Assembly: GCA_029553955.1 (NCBI GenBank)
Contig: JAKPJZ010000078.1
Coordinates: 1-64,000, forward strand
Length of the DNA stretch: 64,000 bases
Reading direction: 5' to 3'
From: Chloroflexota bacterium
GTDB lineage: Bacteria > Chloroflexota > Anaerolineae > SpSt-313
Shown here: piece by piece, positions 25,737-34,216 of the stretch
How positions within the stretch are numbered: position 1 is the stretch's first letter
Layout of the letters: the number at the start of each line of letters is the position of its first letter
Notes under the pieces: generated by a model
The model's input: the letters and a program-made list of their open reading frames with translations, nothing else
Databases searched by the model: none
Told to the model about the DNA's origin: nothing
Program-made: the position numbers and the translations under genes

Positions 25737-25954
25737 ACTGCTCAGCCTGTCATTGCGAGTACCCCAGGCCGCGGTGCAGCCTGTGCCCAGCACAGAACCT
25801 TGGCCTGTCATTGCGAGGAGGCGGCCGCGGCCGCCTCCTCGCAATGACAAACGGGAAGTTTCTCAACAGCCGCAGCGAAGCAATCCCCAGCCATGCGCGT
25901 CACGGCCACGTTGGAGATTGCTTCGCTGCGGCTCGCAATGACAGGCTGAGCAGT
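25737..25954. repeat. Family B composite element with 23-bp perfect terminal inverted repeats
   Basis: The ends ACTGCTCAGCCTGTCATTGC... (25737-25759) and reverse complement (25932-25954) enclose two inner hairpins: a GAGGAGGCGGCC/GGCCGCCTCCTC stem and a GCAGCGAAGCAAT/ATTGCTTCGCTGC stem with a 30-base loop. The copy at 44468-44678 has identical ends but inverted contents. It lies in the 593-base gap 25485-26077, the rest of which holds only a promoter. Confidence 0.9.
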
Positions 25955-25998
25955 TGCTCGGTATGCCCGATTCTGGACAAGTACGACGAGGCTCGCGG

Positions 25999-26027
25999 TT
26001 GACGCGGAGGGCGAAGAGGAGTATCAC
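25999..26027 (+). promoter_or_regulatory. Probable promoter of the metallo-hydrolase gene
   Basis: TTGACG (25999-26004) and TATCAC (26022-26027) are 17 bases apart, 50 bases upstream of the start codon. Confidence 0.5.
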
Positions 26028-26077
26028 ATCAGCATGATTCGCGCCGCATGCGCCTGTGTGTGGTGAGGAGGCCAACG

Positions 26078-26815
26078 ATGCGCCTGACGGTATTTGGCAA
26101 CAGCGGTTCCTTCCCCGGGCCCGACAGCGCCTGCGCGGGGTATCTGCTGGAGGCCGATGGCTTGCAGATTCTGCTCGACTGCGGCAACGGCGTTCTCGCC
26201 CGGCTGCAGCGCTACTTCCCCATCGAGCAGCTTGACGCCCTCGTGGTGAGCCATCTGCATTTTGACCACATGGCTGACCTGCCGGTGCTCAAGTACGGGC
26301 TGGAGAGCAAGGTCGCCCTCGGCCAGTGCCTCGAGCCTCTGCAGCTCTTCGCGCCCGCCACGCCCGAGGAGGTGAGGCACACCTTTGCCAGCGAAGTCGC
26401 CTTTGCGTCCACAACCATCGAGGATGGCATGTTGACACAACTGGGCAGCGTGAGCCTCTCTTTCGTGCGCATGGACCACCCGGTCGAGACCTATGCCGTG
26501 GTCGTGAGCGCCGAGGACAAGCGCTTTGTCTACTCGGGCGATACCCTCTTCAACCGGCGGCTCATCGACGCCGCGAGCGGCGCTGACCTCCTCCTCTGCG
26601 AAGCGACCGCCGTGAAAAGCCTGCACACGGCGAGCGGCGACATCCCCCACCTGACCGCCCGCCAGGCCGGCGAGGTGGCCGCCCAGGCCGGCGTGCGGCA
26701 GTTGCTGCTCACGCACTTTTGGTACGAAACGCCGCGCGAGGAGTACGTGGCCGAGGCGCGGCAGGCCTTCGCCGGCGCCGCCGCCAGCGAGGAATTCGTG
26801 AGCTACGACATCTAG
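26078..26815 (+). CDS. Metallo-beta-lactamase-fold hydrolase (RNase Z-like)
   Basis: The 245-residue protein has the zinc-binding motif SHLHFDHMAD (about residues 58-67), an Asp/His set in VYSGDTLFN and a final LLLTHFWYE. The N-terminus MRLTVFGNSGSFPGPDSAC resembles RNase Z/cAMP phosphodiesterase-like members. The likely activity is hydrolysis of a phosphodiester or related ester in the cytoplasm; the substrate cannot be inferred. GAGGAG precedes the ATG. It converges on glnA with a perfect hairpin between them. Confidence 0.88.
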   Translation: MRLTVFGNSGSFPGPDSACAGYLLEADGLQILLDCGNGVLARLQRYFPIEQLDALVVSHLHFDHMADLPVLKYGLESKVALGQCLEPLQLFAPATPEEVRHTFASEVAFASTTIEDGMLTQLGSVSLSFVRMDHPVETYAVVVSAEDKRFVYSGDTLFNRRLIDAASGADLLLCEATAVKSLHTASGDIPHLTARQAGEVAAQAGVRQLLLTHFWYETPREEYVAEARQAFAGAAASEEFVSYDI

Positions 26816-26900
26816 CGCAGCCTGGCCTGAAACCGACGATGTATCCACCGCAGAGTAGGCATGAGCACGCGGTTCGCCACCGCCGACGATGACCGAGGAT

Positions 26901-26966
26901 CACCGCAGAGGCGCGGAGGGCGCAGAGAGAACCAGAGACCCCTGCGCCCTCCGCGCCTCTGCGGTG
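26901..26966. terminator. Perfect 25-bp stem between convergent genes
   Basis: Arms 26901-26925 (CACCGCAGAGGCGCGGAGGG plus CGCAG) and 26942-26966 pair perfectly with a 16-base loop. There is no T-run, but its place between two convergent stop codons fits a bidirectional transcription end or an mRNA 3' stabiliser. Confidence 0.6.
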
Positions 26967-26979
26967 AGGTCGTGCCCTC

Positions 26980-28401
26980 TCAGGCGTCAAAGTAGAGCGT
27001 CATCTCGTAGGGGTGTGGCCGCACCTGCATAGCTGCGACGTCTCGCTCGCGCTTGTGCTGCACCCAGGTCTCGATCAGGCCCTCGCTGAACACGCCCCCC
27101 GCGAGCAGGAACTCGTGGTCCTCTTCCAATGCCCGCAGCGCCTCGTCGAGCGACGTCGGCAGCGCGCCAATGCGGGCGCGTTCTGCGGCGCTCCAGGCAA
27201 AGACGTTCTCGTCGTAGGGCCCGAACCCGGCGGCAGTGGGGTCGATGCGGCGGCGCAGGCCGTCGAGCCCGGCCATCAGTTGTGCAGCGATGGCCAGGTA
27301 GACGTTGCAGGTGGCATCGGGCGGGCGGAACTCGATGCGCTTGTCGTCGGGGCCGTTGGCGTACTTGGGCACGCGGATGGCCGCCGAGCGATTGGCCAGC
27401 GAGAAAAAGATGTTCACCGGCGCCTCGTAGCCGGGCACCAGCCGCCGGTACGAGTTGGTGCTGGGGTTGGTGAACGCCAGCAGCGCCGGCGCGTGCGCCA
27501 GCAGCCCGCCGATGTAGTGCAGCGCTGTCTCGCTGAGGCCGGCATAGCCCGCCTCGTCGTAGAACAGGTTGCGCTCACCGCGCCACAGCGTCTGGTGAAA
27601 GTGCATGCCGCTGCCGGCCTCGCCGTAGAGGGGCTTGGGCATGAACGTGACCGTCTGCCCGTGACGCCGGGCGACCATCTTGGCGACGTGCTTGGTGTGC
27701 ATGGCCATATCGGCGGCGGCCAATGCGTCCAGCAAGGGGATCTCGATCTCGCATTGGCCGGCGCTGCCCCCCTCGTGATGGTGATAGCGCACCGGCACGC
27801 CCATGCCCTCGAGCTCGGCGATCATTTCGGAACGCAGGTCGTAGAGGGTATCGGCCGGGGGGATGGCGTGGTAGCCGCCATGGCGCGCGATCTGGTAGCC
27901 CAGCCCATCGCGGCCCGAGTTCCAGTCGGCCTCCTTCGAGTCGAGCCGGTAGCCGGCGCGGTTGGCGTCATTGTCCACAGCCACGCTGTCGAACACATAG
28001 AACTCGAACTCGGGCCCCCACATGCTGCGTTCGGCGCTGCCCTGGGCCACCAGGTGGCGCTCGGCGCGGCGCAGGATGCCGCGCGGGTCGCGCTCGAAGG
28101 GGGCGAGCGTATCGGCCTCACAGACGTGGCAGAGGAAGCTGAGCGTCTTGAGCGACCAGAAGGGATCGAGCGCGCCGCTCGTGAGGTCGGGCACGAGCAC
28201 CATGTCGCCTGCTTCGACGCTCTTGAAGCCGACGCTCGAGCCGTCAAAGCCGACGCCGCGCTCCATCAGCTCGGGGTTGAGCTGGCTCAGCGGCAGGGTC
28301 ACGTGGCGCCAGGCGCCCCACAGGTCACAGAACTTGCAGTCGACCATGCGCACGCCTTCGCGCTGTGCGAACTGCTGGGCCTCGGCGAGGTTGGCAAACA
28401 T
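26980..28401 (-). CDS. glnA: Glutamine synthetase type I
   Basis: The 473-residue enzyme makes glutamine from glutamate, ammonia and ATP. Visible landmarks are FDGSSVGFKSVEAGDMVLVPD near residue 50, WGPEFEFYVFD near 127 (metal ligands), HHHEGGSAGQCEIEIP, MPKPLYGEAGSGMHFHQTLW near 255, and RIEFRPPDATCNVYLA near 350. The region where other GSI enzymes have the adenylylated Tyr reads PYDENVFAWSAAER, with Phe in the Tyr place, so adenylylation control is unlikely. AAAGGAG precedes the ATG. The acetyltransferase gene lies 11 bases upstream, so both are probably one operon. Confidence 0.95.
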   Translation of the reverse strand: MFANLAEAQQFAQREGVRMVDCKFCDLWGAWRHVTLPLSQLNPELMERGVGFDGSSVGFKSVEAGDMVLVPDLTSGALDPFWSLKTLSFLCHVCEADTLAPFERDPRGILRRAERHLVAQGSAERSMWGPEFEFYVFDSVAVDNDANRAGYRLDSKEADWNSGRDGLGYQIARHGGYHAIPPADTLYDLRSEMIAELEGMGVPVRYHHHEGGSAGQCEIEIPLLDALAAADMAMHTKHVAKMVARRHGQTVTFMPKPLYGEAGSGMHFHQTLWRGERNLFYDEAGYAGLSETALHYIGGLLAHAPALLAFTNPSTNSYRRLVPGYEAPVNIFFSLANRSAAIRVPKYANGPDDKRIEFRPPDATCNVYLAIAAQLMAGLDGLRRRIDPTAAGFGPYDENVFAWSAAERARIGALPTSLDEALRALEEDHEFLLAGGVFSEGLIETWVQHKRERDVAAMQVRPHPYEMTLYFDA

Positions 28402-28412
28402 ACCTAGCTCCT

Positions 28413-28841
28413 TTACACGGGTTTGCGGAAGATGTGCTGGGCCTTGACCGGTCTGTAGCCCAACCTCTGATAGAAGCGGTGCGCTTCATGGCGGATGACG
28501 TTGGAGCGCACACAGACCTCGGCGTAGCCGTGCTCGGCGGCCCAGCGCTCGGCCTCTGCCATCAGCGCGCGGCCGGCACCTTGCCCGCGGCAGGCCTCGT
28601 CGACCACCAGCCCGCCGATCTCGGCAAAGGGCTCGGCCTCGAGCAGCCGCCGGCCGTGGATGTGCACCCAGCCGGCTACTGCGCCCCCGGCATCCTCGGC
28701 GACGAACAGGCCGTGGTCGCCGCTGCCCAGCAGCGCCGCGAGCCGGCGCGCGATATCGGCCGGGGTCGCCGGGTAGCCGAGTTGCGTGGCCAGCCGCGCC
28801 ACAATCGCGGCATCGGCCGGGGTCATGGCACGTACGTGCAC
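28413..28841 (-). CDS. GNAT-family N-acetyltransferase
   Basis: The 142-residue protein covers the whole GNAT fold: an N-terminal MHVRAMTPADAAIVARLA, the strand-4 segment EIGGLVVDEACRG and the acetyl-CoA loop CRGQGAGRALM (about 87-97), ending in YQRLGYRPV. It starts with GTG after GGAGGC. It precedes glnA closely on the same strand. Substrate unknown; a small amine or N-terminus is typical. Confidence 0.9.
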   Translation of the reverse strand: MHVRAMTPADAAIVARLATQLGYPATPADIARRLAALLGSGDHGLFVAEDAGGAVAGWVHIHGRRLLEAEPFAEIGGLVVDEACRGQGAGRALMAEAERWAAEHGYAEVCVRSNVIRHEAHRFYQRLGYRPVKAQHIFRKPV

Positions 28842-28900
28842 GGCAGCCTCCGAGATGCGTGATGCGTGATTGCGTAATGCGCAGTGCCGGCTGCCGGCGT

Positions 28901-29830
28901 TCAGATCGTTTGCGCCAGGGCATAGAGCCGGTCGGCGAGCGACTCGATCGTCTCGCGCAGGGCCAGCCTATCCCGCCAGCTCTCGGGGATGCCCTGCTCG
29001 CCGTAGTAGGCCCCCGCGAGCTGCCCGTAGACCGCCGCCGTCGTGTCGGCATCATCGCCCAGGTTGGCGGCGAGCAGCGCGCCGTCGCGGAAGGACTCGC
29101 TGCGATAGAAGGCCCACAGCGCGGCTTCGAGCGACTTGACGACATAGCCCGAGCCATGGATCTCGGGCGGCTCGCGGCGCTTGAAGGAGCCGACGGCTAC
29201 CTGCTGCACCTCGGGGGCGAGCGGCTCGCGGCGCCAGCAGCGGGGCACGGGCGCATAGTGGCCCGAGAGCAGCTCCTCCTTGCTCGCGCCGTTGACGGCG
29301 CCGACGATCAGCGCGCCCAGGTAGCGGCAGGAGTCGATGCAGGCGCGCGCGCCGTGGGTGGTGCGCGAGCTGTCGGCCGAGCGCGCGATGGCCTCCTGTG
29401 GCTGGCGTGCGTAGGCGAGCGGCACCGGCGCCAGGCGCATGATGGAGCCGTTGCCCGCCGCGTGGGGGTCGTGGGAGCCACAGTAGGGCGCGCGGCTACG
29501 CTCGAAGCGGACGAGGGCTGCGTGGGTGGTGCCGCCGATGTCGAAGCAGTGGCCGCTGCTCGAGAGGTAGCCCTCATTGTGCCAGCGTACGTAGCGCTCG
29601 AGCTGGTCCACCGGGTCAAAGCCCTGCCGCTCGACCAGGCTGGTTGCCAGGCACAGCGCCATCGAGGTGTCGTCGGTCCACTGGCCCGGCTGCAGGTCGA
29701 AGGGGCCGCCGCCCACGATATCCTCGATGGGCTCGAAGGAGCCGGGGGTGCGAAACTCGAGCGTCGTGCCGAGGGCATCGCCGGCGGCCAGGCCAAGCAA
29801 CGCGCCGCGGTAGCGTTCGATAGCGTCCAT
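28901..29830 (-). CDS. ADP-ribosylglycohydrolase family protein
   Basis: The 309-residue protein shows GALLGLAAGDALGTTLEF (residues 9-26), the metal-binding WTDDTSMAL (about 50), GNGSIMRLAPV (about 122) and the C-terminal LGDDADTTAAVYGQLAGA (about 253-270). These residues form the binuclear magnesium site of DraG-type hydrolases that remove ADP-ribose from proteins. A strong AAGGAGGAG precedes the ATG. A TATACT on the minus strand (29904-29899) may be its -10 box. The partner ADP-ribosyltransferase is not in the window, but a nearby role in nitrogen control (glnA is downstream) is conceivable. Confidence 0.92.
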   Translation of the reverse strand: MDAIERYRGALLGLAAGDALGTTLEFRTPGSFEPIEDIVGGGPFDLQPGQWTDDTSMALCLATSLVERQGFDPVDQLERYVRWHNEGYLSSSGHCFDIGGTTHAALVRFERSRAPYCGSHDPHAAGNGSIMRLAPVPLAYARQPQEAIARSADSSRTTHGARACIDSCRYLGALIVGAVNGASKEELLSGHYAPVPRCWRREPLAPEVQQVAVGSFKRREPPEIHGSGYVVKSLEAALWAFYRSESFRDGALLAANLGDDADTTAAVYGQLAGAYYGEQGIPESWRDRLALRETIESLADRLYALAQTI

Positions 29831-29971
29831 CACAGTCTCCTCCTTGGCCTCCATTGGCAACGAAGGACAGACGTCGAACTGCTTGCCGATGCAGGGGTAG
29901 TATACACCAGGCCGGCGCGAAGAGGAAACAGCACTGCTGTGGAGACACCTGACAGGTCTCTCCACGGCCCT

Positions 29972-30000
29972 TTGCCATCTGCCTGTTCTGATGATATACT
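29972..30000 (+). promoter_or_regulatory. Promoter of the nfeD-slipin operon
   Basis: TTGCCA (29972-29977) and TATACT (29995-30000) are separated by 17 bases. A single arm of repeat family A (GAGACACCTGACAGGTCTC, 29942-29960) lies just upstream. Confidence 0.7.
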
Positions 30001-30022
30001 GAGGACAGACAGAGTGCAAAGG

Positions 30023-31345
30023 ATGTGCGACGTGTGCGACAGAGTGCCGAGATGGCAGCGCATGGTGTGGCTGGGGCTGTCGGTCGCCCTGCTGCTTGCG
30101 CTCTGCCCTGCGGTGGCGGCCCAGCCAAGCCCCGTGCGCCTGCTCGAGGTGCGCGGGGTGATCAACCCGTTCGCGGCCCAGTACGTCGAGCGCAGCCTGG
30201 GCCAGGCCGGGGCGCGGCTCTACGTGGTGCTGCTCGACACGCCGGGAGGCTCCGAGGCCTCCATGCGGCGTGTGGTGCAGGCGATCCTCAACTCGCCGGT
30301 GCCGGTGGCGGTCTATGTCGCGCCGGCGGGCGCGCGGGCCGCCTCGGCGGGGATGTTTGTCGTGCAGGCCGGCCACGTGGCGGCCATGGCCCCCGGCAGC
30401 CACATCGGCGCGGCGCATCCCGTCGGGGCCACTGGGGAGGACATTGGCGGCGCCCTCGGCAGCAAAGTGACTAGCGATGCGGCAGCCCTGGCGCGCTCGC
30501 TGGCCGAGCTGCGCGGGCGCAATGCCGCCTGGGCCGAGCAGGCGGTGCTGGCGAGCACCTCGCTCACGGCCCAGGAGGCGGTGGCCCAGCGGGTGGTGGA
30601 CCTGGAGGCGCGCGACCTGGCAGACCTCCTCGCCCAGCTCGACGGCCGCCGGGTGACCACAACAGCGGGTCAGGTCGTGCTCGACCTGACCGGCGCGCCG
30701 CAGGAGCGGGTGCCGATGACGGCGCTCGAACGCCTGCTGCAGGCCCTGATCGACCCCAACATCGCCTACCTTCTGATGACCATCGGCATGCTGGCGATCA
30801 TCGTCGAGCTGTTCCATCCGGGCCTGGTGCTTCCTGGCACAGTGGGCGCCATCAGCTTGGTGTTGGCCTTTATCGCCTTTGAGAACCTGCCCCTGAACTG
30901 GGGCGGCGTGGTGCTGATCGTCCTCGCCCTGGTCTTCTTTGTGCTCGATATCAAAGTGAGCGGCATCGTCCTCAGCCTGGGCGGCGCCGTGGCCTTTGTG
31001 TTGGGCTCGCTGATTCTGTTCAGCCCCTTCAGGCCGCCATCACCGCACATGCCCGCCCTGCGCGTGAGTCCCTGGCTGATCGGCACCATGACCGTGACCA
31101 CGGCGGCCCTCTTCCTGTGGGTGCTCCAGGCCGGGCTGCGCGCGCAGCGGCTGCCGGTGCCTGTCGGCGTGCACACGCTGGTGGGGGCCAAGGGGGTCGT
31201 GGTGTCGGCCCTGGAGCCGCTGGGCGTGGTACAGGTGCAGGGCGAGCAGTGGACCGCCGAGGGCGAGGGAGGGCCCATTCGGGCAGGTGAGCCGGTCGAA
31301 GTGGCGCGAGTGGAGGGCAATACGCTCATCGTGCGGTCTCTGTAG
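30023..31345 (+). CDS. NfeD-family membrane-bound ClpP-type serine protease
   Basis: The product of about 440 residues has a signal/anchor (VWLGLSVALLLALCPAVAA), an extracytoplasmic ClpP-like protease domain with the catalytic Ser in ARAASAGMFV (about 110) and Lys in SKVTSDAAALARSL. Four to five membrane helices follow, and a C-terminal OB-fold NfeD domain (LVGAKGVVVSALEPLG). Such proteases cleave slipin C-termini in archaeal models. An ATG at 30023 has almost no space for an RBS; an in-frame ATG at 30062 would start the signal directly and may be the true start. The slipin gene follows 44 bases downstream. Confidence 0.9.
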   Translation: MCDVCDRVPRWQRMVWLGLSVALLLALCPAVAAQPSPVRLLEVRGVINPFAAQYVERSLGQAGARLYVVLLDTPGGSEASMRRVVQAILNSPVPVAVYVAPAGARAASAGMFVVQAGHVAAMAPGSHIGAAHPVGATGEDIGGALGSKVTSDAAALARSLAELRGRNAAWAEQAVLASTSLTAQEAVAQRVVDLEARDLADLLAQLDGRRVTTTAGQVVLDLTGAPQERVPMTALERLLQALIDPNIAYLLMTIGMLAIIVELFHPGLVLPGTVGAISLVLAFIAFENLPLNWGGVVLIVLALVFFVLDIKVSGIVLSLGGAVAFVLGSLILFSPFRPPSPHMPALRVSPWLIGTMTVTTAALFLWVLQAGLRAQRLPVPVGVHTLVGAKGVVVSALEPLGVVQVQGEQWTAEGEGGPIRAGEPVEVARVEGNTLIVRSL

Positions 31346-31389
31346 CAGCACCCACAGCAGGGTGGCCAGCAGACCAAGAGGAGGATACT

Positions 31390-32301
31390 ATGGGACCCGT
31401 CGTCTACGGATTGGCGATAGCCGGGTTGGGGCTGGTGCTCTTGTGCCTGCTTCTGCTGCCGGCGATGATCAGGATCGTGCGCGATTATGAGCGGCTGGTG
31501 GTCTTTCGCCTGGGCCGCTGTATCGGTGAAAAGGGGCCAGGGCTGATCTTCTTGCTGCCGGTGATTGATCAGGCGGTCAAGGTCGATCTGCGCGAGCTCT
31601 TCCTGAGCATCCCGCACCAGACCTGCATCACCAAGGACAATGCCCCCATTGCCATCGACTTTTTGATCTACTGGAAGGTCGTCAACCCCACCCTGAGCGT
31701 GCTCAAGGTCAGGGATTTCGCAGGGGCCTCGACCGGTATCGCCACCACCACGCTGCGGGCGGTCATTGGCGATATCCTGCTGGATGACGTGCTGGCCAAG
31801 CGCGAGGCGATCAACCAGGTGCTGCGGGTCAAGCTCGACGAGGTCACGGAGCGCTGGGGCGTGAAGGTGACCTCGGTGGAGATCCGCGAGATCGAGCCGC
31901 CGAAGGAGGTACAGGCGGCGATGAACCGGCAGATGGCGGCCGAGCGCGAGCGCCGGGCCACGGTGACCGAGGCCGACGGCCGGCGTGAGGCTTCGGTGAA
32001 GGTGGCCGAAGGCGAGAAGCAGGCCGCCATCCTGCGTGCCGAGGGTGCCAAGCAGGGGGCGATCCTGCAGGCGGAGGGCGACCGCCAGGCGGCCATCCTC
32101 AACGCCGAGGGCTACGCCATGGCCCTGGAGCGCATCTACGCCATCGCCCACACGGTGGATGCCAAGACGATGAGCCTGCAGTACCTCGATGCCCTCAAGG
32201 CCCTGGGCGCGGGCAGCGCCACCAAGTTCGTGCTGCCGATGGAGCTCACGCGCCTCGTGGCGCCGTTCGTCGGGCACAACGAGCAGGCCACGAGCGAGTA
32301 G
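31390..32301 (+). CDS. Slipin/stomatin-like SPFH-domain membrane protein
   Basis: The 303-residue protein has one N-terminal membrane helix (about 7-28), an SPFH/band-7 domain (RIVRDYERLVVFRLGR to about 170) with VTSVEIREIEPPKEVQAAMN, then an Ala/Glu/Lys-rich coiled coil (about 175-240). A hydrophobic C-terminal segment (SATKFVLPMEL) is a possible cleavage target of the adjacent NfeD protease. Slipins form membrane microdomains. AAGAGGAGG is just upstream. Confidence 0.93.
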   Translation: MGPVVYGLAIAGLGLVLLCLLLLPAMIRIVRDYERLVVFRLGRCIGEKGPGLIFLLPVIDQAVKVDLRELFLSIPHQTCITKDNAPIAIDFLIYWKVVNPTLSVLKVRDFAGASTGIATTTLRAVIGDILLDDVLAKREAINQVLRVKLDEVTERWGVKVTSVEIREIEPPKEVQAAMNRQMAAERERRATVTEADGRREASVKVAEGEKQAAILRAEGAKQGAILQAEGDRQAAILNAEGYAMALERIYAIAHTVDAKTMSLQYLDALKALGAGSATKFVLPMELTRLVAPFVGHNEQATSE

Positions 32302-32308
32302 AGCACAC

Positions 32309-32375
32309 TGTCACGTCGATGCAGCAAGAGGCGCCTTGGCTTGCCCAACGCGCCTCTTGCTGCATCGACGTGACA
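32309..32375. terminator. Perfect 26-bp stem after the slipin gene
   Basis: Arms 32309-32334 and 32350-32375 (TGTCACGTCGATGCAGCAAG plus AGGCGC and complement) pair perfectly with a 15-base loop, starting eight bases after the slipin stop. No T-run follows. It overlaps the left end of the next composite repeat. Confidence 0.6.
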
Positions 32376-32636
32376 CACCGTTTTCCACGATGAGCGGCTG
32401 AGCAGCCCTCTCCGGCAAAAGGCCGATGCGCTGCTGGCGAGCTCGTAGTGCGCACGCCTGTGCGCCGTGCCTCTCTGACGGCCAGGCAACGATTGTGCGA
32501 GCTTCCTGTGCCTGGACAGCTCGACGCCACGTCGCGCATGGCGCACAGGCGTGCGCACTACGAGCTCGAGCTCAGGCTCGCCAACTGCCAGAAGATTCTC
32601 GCCGAGCGGCCAGTCGCCATGCAAGTCCGTGTGACA
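32371..32636. repeat. Nested palindromic element (family A/core 2)
   Basis: Outer ends TGACACACCGTTTTCCA and the inverse-type GTCCGTGTGACA flank an inner inverted repeat, GAGCTCGTAGTGCGCACGCC (from 32439) and its complement (ending about 32571). Between them is a conserved central segment CTCTCTGACGGCCAGGCAACG. The copy at 39798-40091 shares core and ends. It fills the 340-base gap before the GH4 gene. Confidence 0.75.
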
Positions 32637-32641
32637 GCTCT

Positions 32642-33967
32642 TCAGGCCCCAGGATGCCTGAACTGCGGCAGGTAGGCTGCGTTCTGCCTGAACATTTCGT
32701 CGACCATCTCCTCGATCTCGGCGAGCGAGAGCACGGCGGCGGTCAGCGGGTCGTTGGCGATGGCGTGGAAGACAAGCCGCGCATCGCCCCTGAGCGCGCC
32801 CTCCACGGCCATTTCCTCCACCTGCGCGTTGATGCCGGTGAGCGCTGCGCACTGCGGCGGCAGCGCGCCGACGTACACCGGCTCAAGCCCGTCCTTGGAG
32901 GCCCACACCGGCACCTCCACGCAGGCGCCCTGCGGCAGGTTGGTGATCAGGCCCGTGTTGGGCACGTTGCCGTGGTAGCGGAAGGGCTCGCCGCCCTCGA
33001 GCGCGTTGATGATGGCCGCGGCATACTCGTGGCCGCGCGCCAGGTCAACGTCCTTCTGCGCCAGCCACTCGCGCGCGGCGTAGCGCCAGCTATCTTCGGC
33101 AGCCTGGTACTCCTTGAGGATGTAGGCATAGACACCGGGGTTCCAGCCGGTGCCGTGGGTGCAGTACTGTTCGATCAAGTCGGGCCGCTTGCGGAACCAC
33201 CAGTTGTACTCCGAACTGTGGCCGCTCGACTCGGTGACATAATGGTCGAGGTGCAGGAACATCTCGTTGCGCACGATCTCTTCGTTGTAGACCTCGGGGC
33301 GCTCGGTGATGGCCTGGCGGATCAGGGGGTAGGCGTCTCTGCCGTTCCACTCAAAGCGCGTGTACCAGGCGTTGTGGTTGATGCCGGCGCAGGTGTAGCT
33401 GATCTCGTGGTCGGGCGCGCCGATCCAGCGCGCCAGCATCTTGGCCGTGCCCTGCACGCTGTGGCAGAGCCCCGTCAGGCGGATGGGCGACTCGCGCTGC
33501 ACCGCGCGGCAGAGCATGGCCATGGGGTTGGTATAGTTGAGCATGGTCGCATCGGGGCAGTAGCGCTCCATGTCGTGGGCGATATCGAGCAGCACTGGGA
33601 TGGTGCGCAGCGCGCGAAAGATGCCCGACGGACCGCGCGTGTCGCCGACGTTGATATCGACGCCGTACTTCTTGGGGATCTCGATGTCGTGCCGCCAGAC
33701 GTTGGTGTCGCCTACCAGGATGGTCACGAGCACGGCGTTGGCGCCTTCGAGGGCCTCGGCGCGCTCCATCGTGGCCATGACTGTGGCGGGGTAGCGCCCG
33801 GCAGCGACGATCTTTTTGGCGCTCTGCTCGGCAAAGTCCAGGCGCTCGGCGTCGATGTCCATCAGGGCCAGGGTGGCGTCTTGCAGCAGAGGGTAGGTGA
33901 GGACGTCGGTGATGAGCTTGCGGGTAAAGCCCAGGCTGCCCGCACCGATGAACGCGATCTTGGTCAT
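32642..33967 (-). CDS. GH4 alpha-galactosidase/alpha-glucosidase (NAD+ and metal dependent)
   Basis: The 441-residue enzyme begins [20 protein letters not shown], an NAD-binding glycine loop. [13 protein letters not shown] (about 150), the metal Cys in CHSVQG (about 175) and His in CAGINHNAW (about 200) are the GH4 active-site elements. The C-terminal part matches MelA-type enzymes in length and pattern. It cleaves intracellular alpha-glycosides by an oxidation-elimination route. The RBS is weak. No transporter is adjacent. An 80-bp palindrome separates it from the methyltransferase gene upstream. Confidence 0.92.
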   Translation of the reverse strand: MTKIAFIGAGSLGFTRKLITDVLTYPLLQDATLALMDIDAERLDFAEQSAKKIVAAGRYPATVMATMERAEALEGANAVLVTILVGDTNVWRHDIEIPKKYGVDINVGDTRGPSGIFRALRTIPVLLDIAHDMERYCPDATMLNYTNPMAMLCRAVQRESPIRLTGLCHSVQGTAKMLARWIGAPDHEISYTCAGINHNAWYTRFEWNGRDAYPLIRQAITERPEVYNEEIVRNEMFLHLDHYVTESSGHSSEYNWWFRKRPDLIEQYCTHGTGWNPGVYAYILKEYQAAEDSWRYAAREWLAQKDVDLARGHEYAAAIINALEGGEPFRYHGNVPNTGLITNLPQGACVEVPVWASKDGLEPVYVGALPPQCAALTGINAQVEEMAVEGALRGDARLVFHAIANDPLTAAVLSLAEIEEMVDEMFRQNAAYLPQFRHPGA

Positions 33968-34085
33968 CAGGTCTTTACTCCATGGGTTCTGGGTTTGTTT
34001 CGTCGCATCCAGTACTCTGCAGATGGAACGGCCTGGTTGATCACCGGGCTCCTCGCTCCGCTGCCGCCCGGTTCCAGCCCAGGGC

Positions 34086-34165
34086 GGGGGTTCTGATGGG
34101 TTGGCCGGAAGCCGGTGGCCAGCCGCGGCTGGCCACCGGCTTCCGGCCAACCCATCAGAACCCCC
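34086..34165. repeat. Family C perfect 80-bp palindrome
   Basis: The arms 34086-34125 and 34126-34165 are exact reverse complements with no loop (centre CCGCGG). Outer ends are GGGGGTTCTGATGGGTTGG. It lies between the methyltransferase stop and the GH4 gene. Confidence 0.95.
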
Positions 34166-34216
34166 CCTTATGGTCGCCCTGCCGGCTTAGGGCGAAGCGT
34201 GCAGGCCGGCTGCCCC

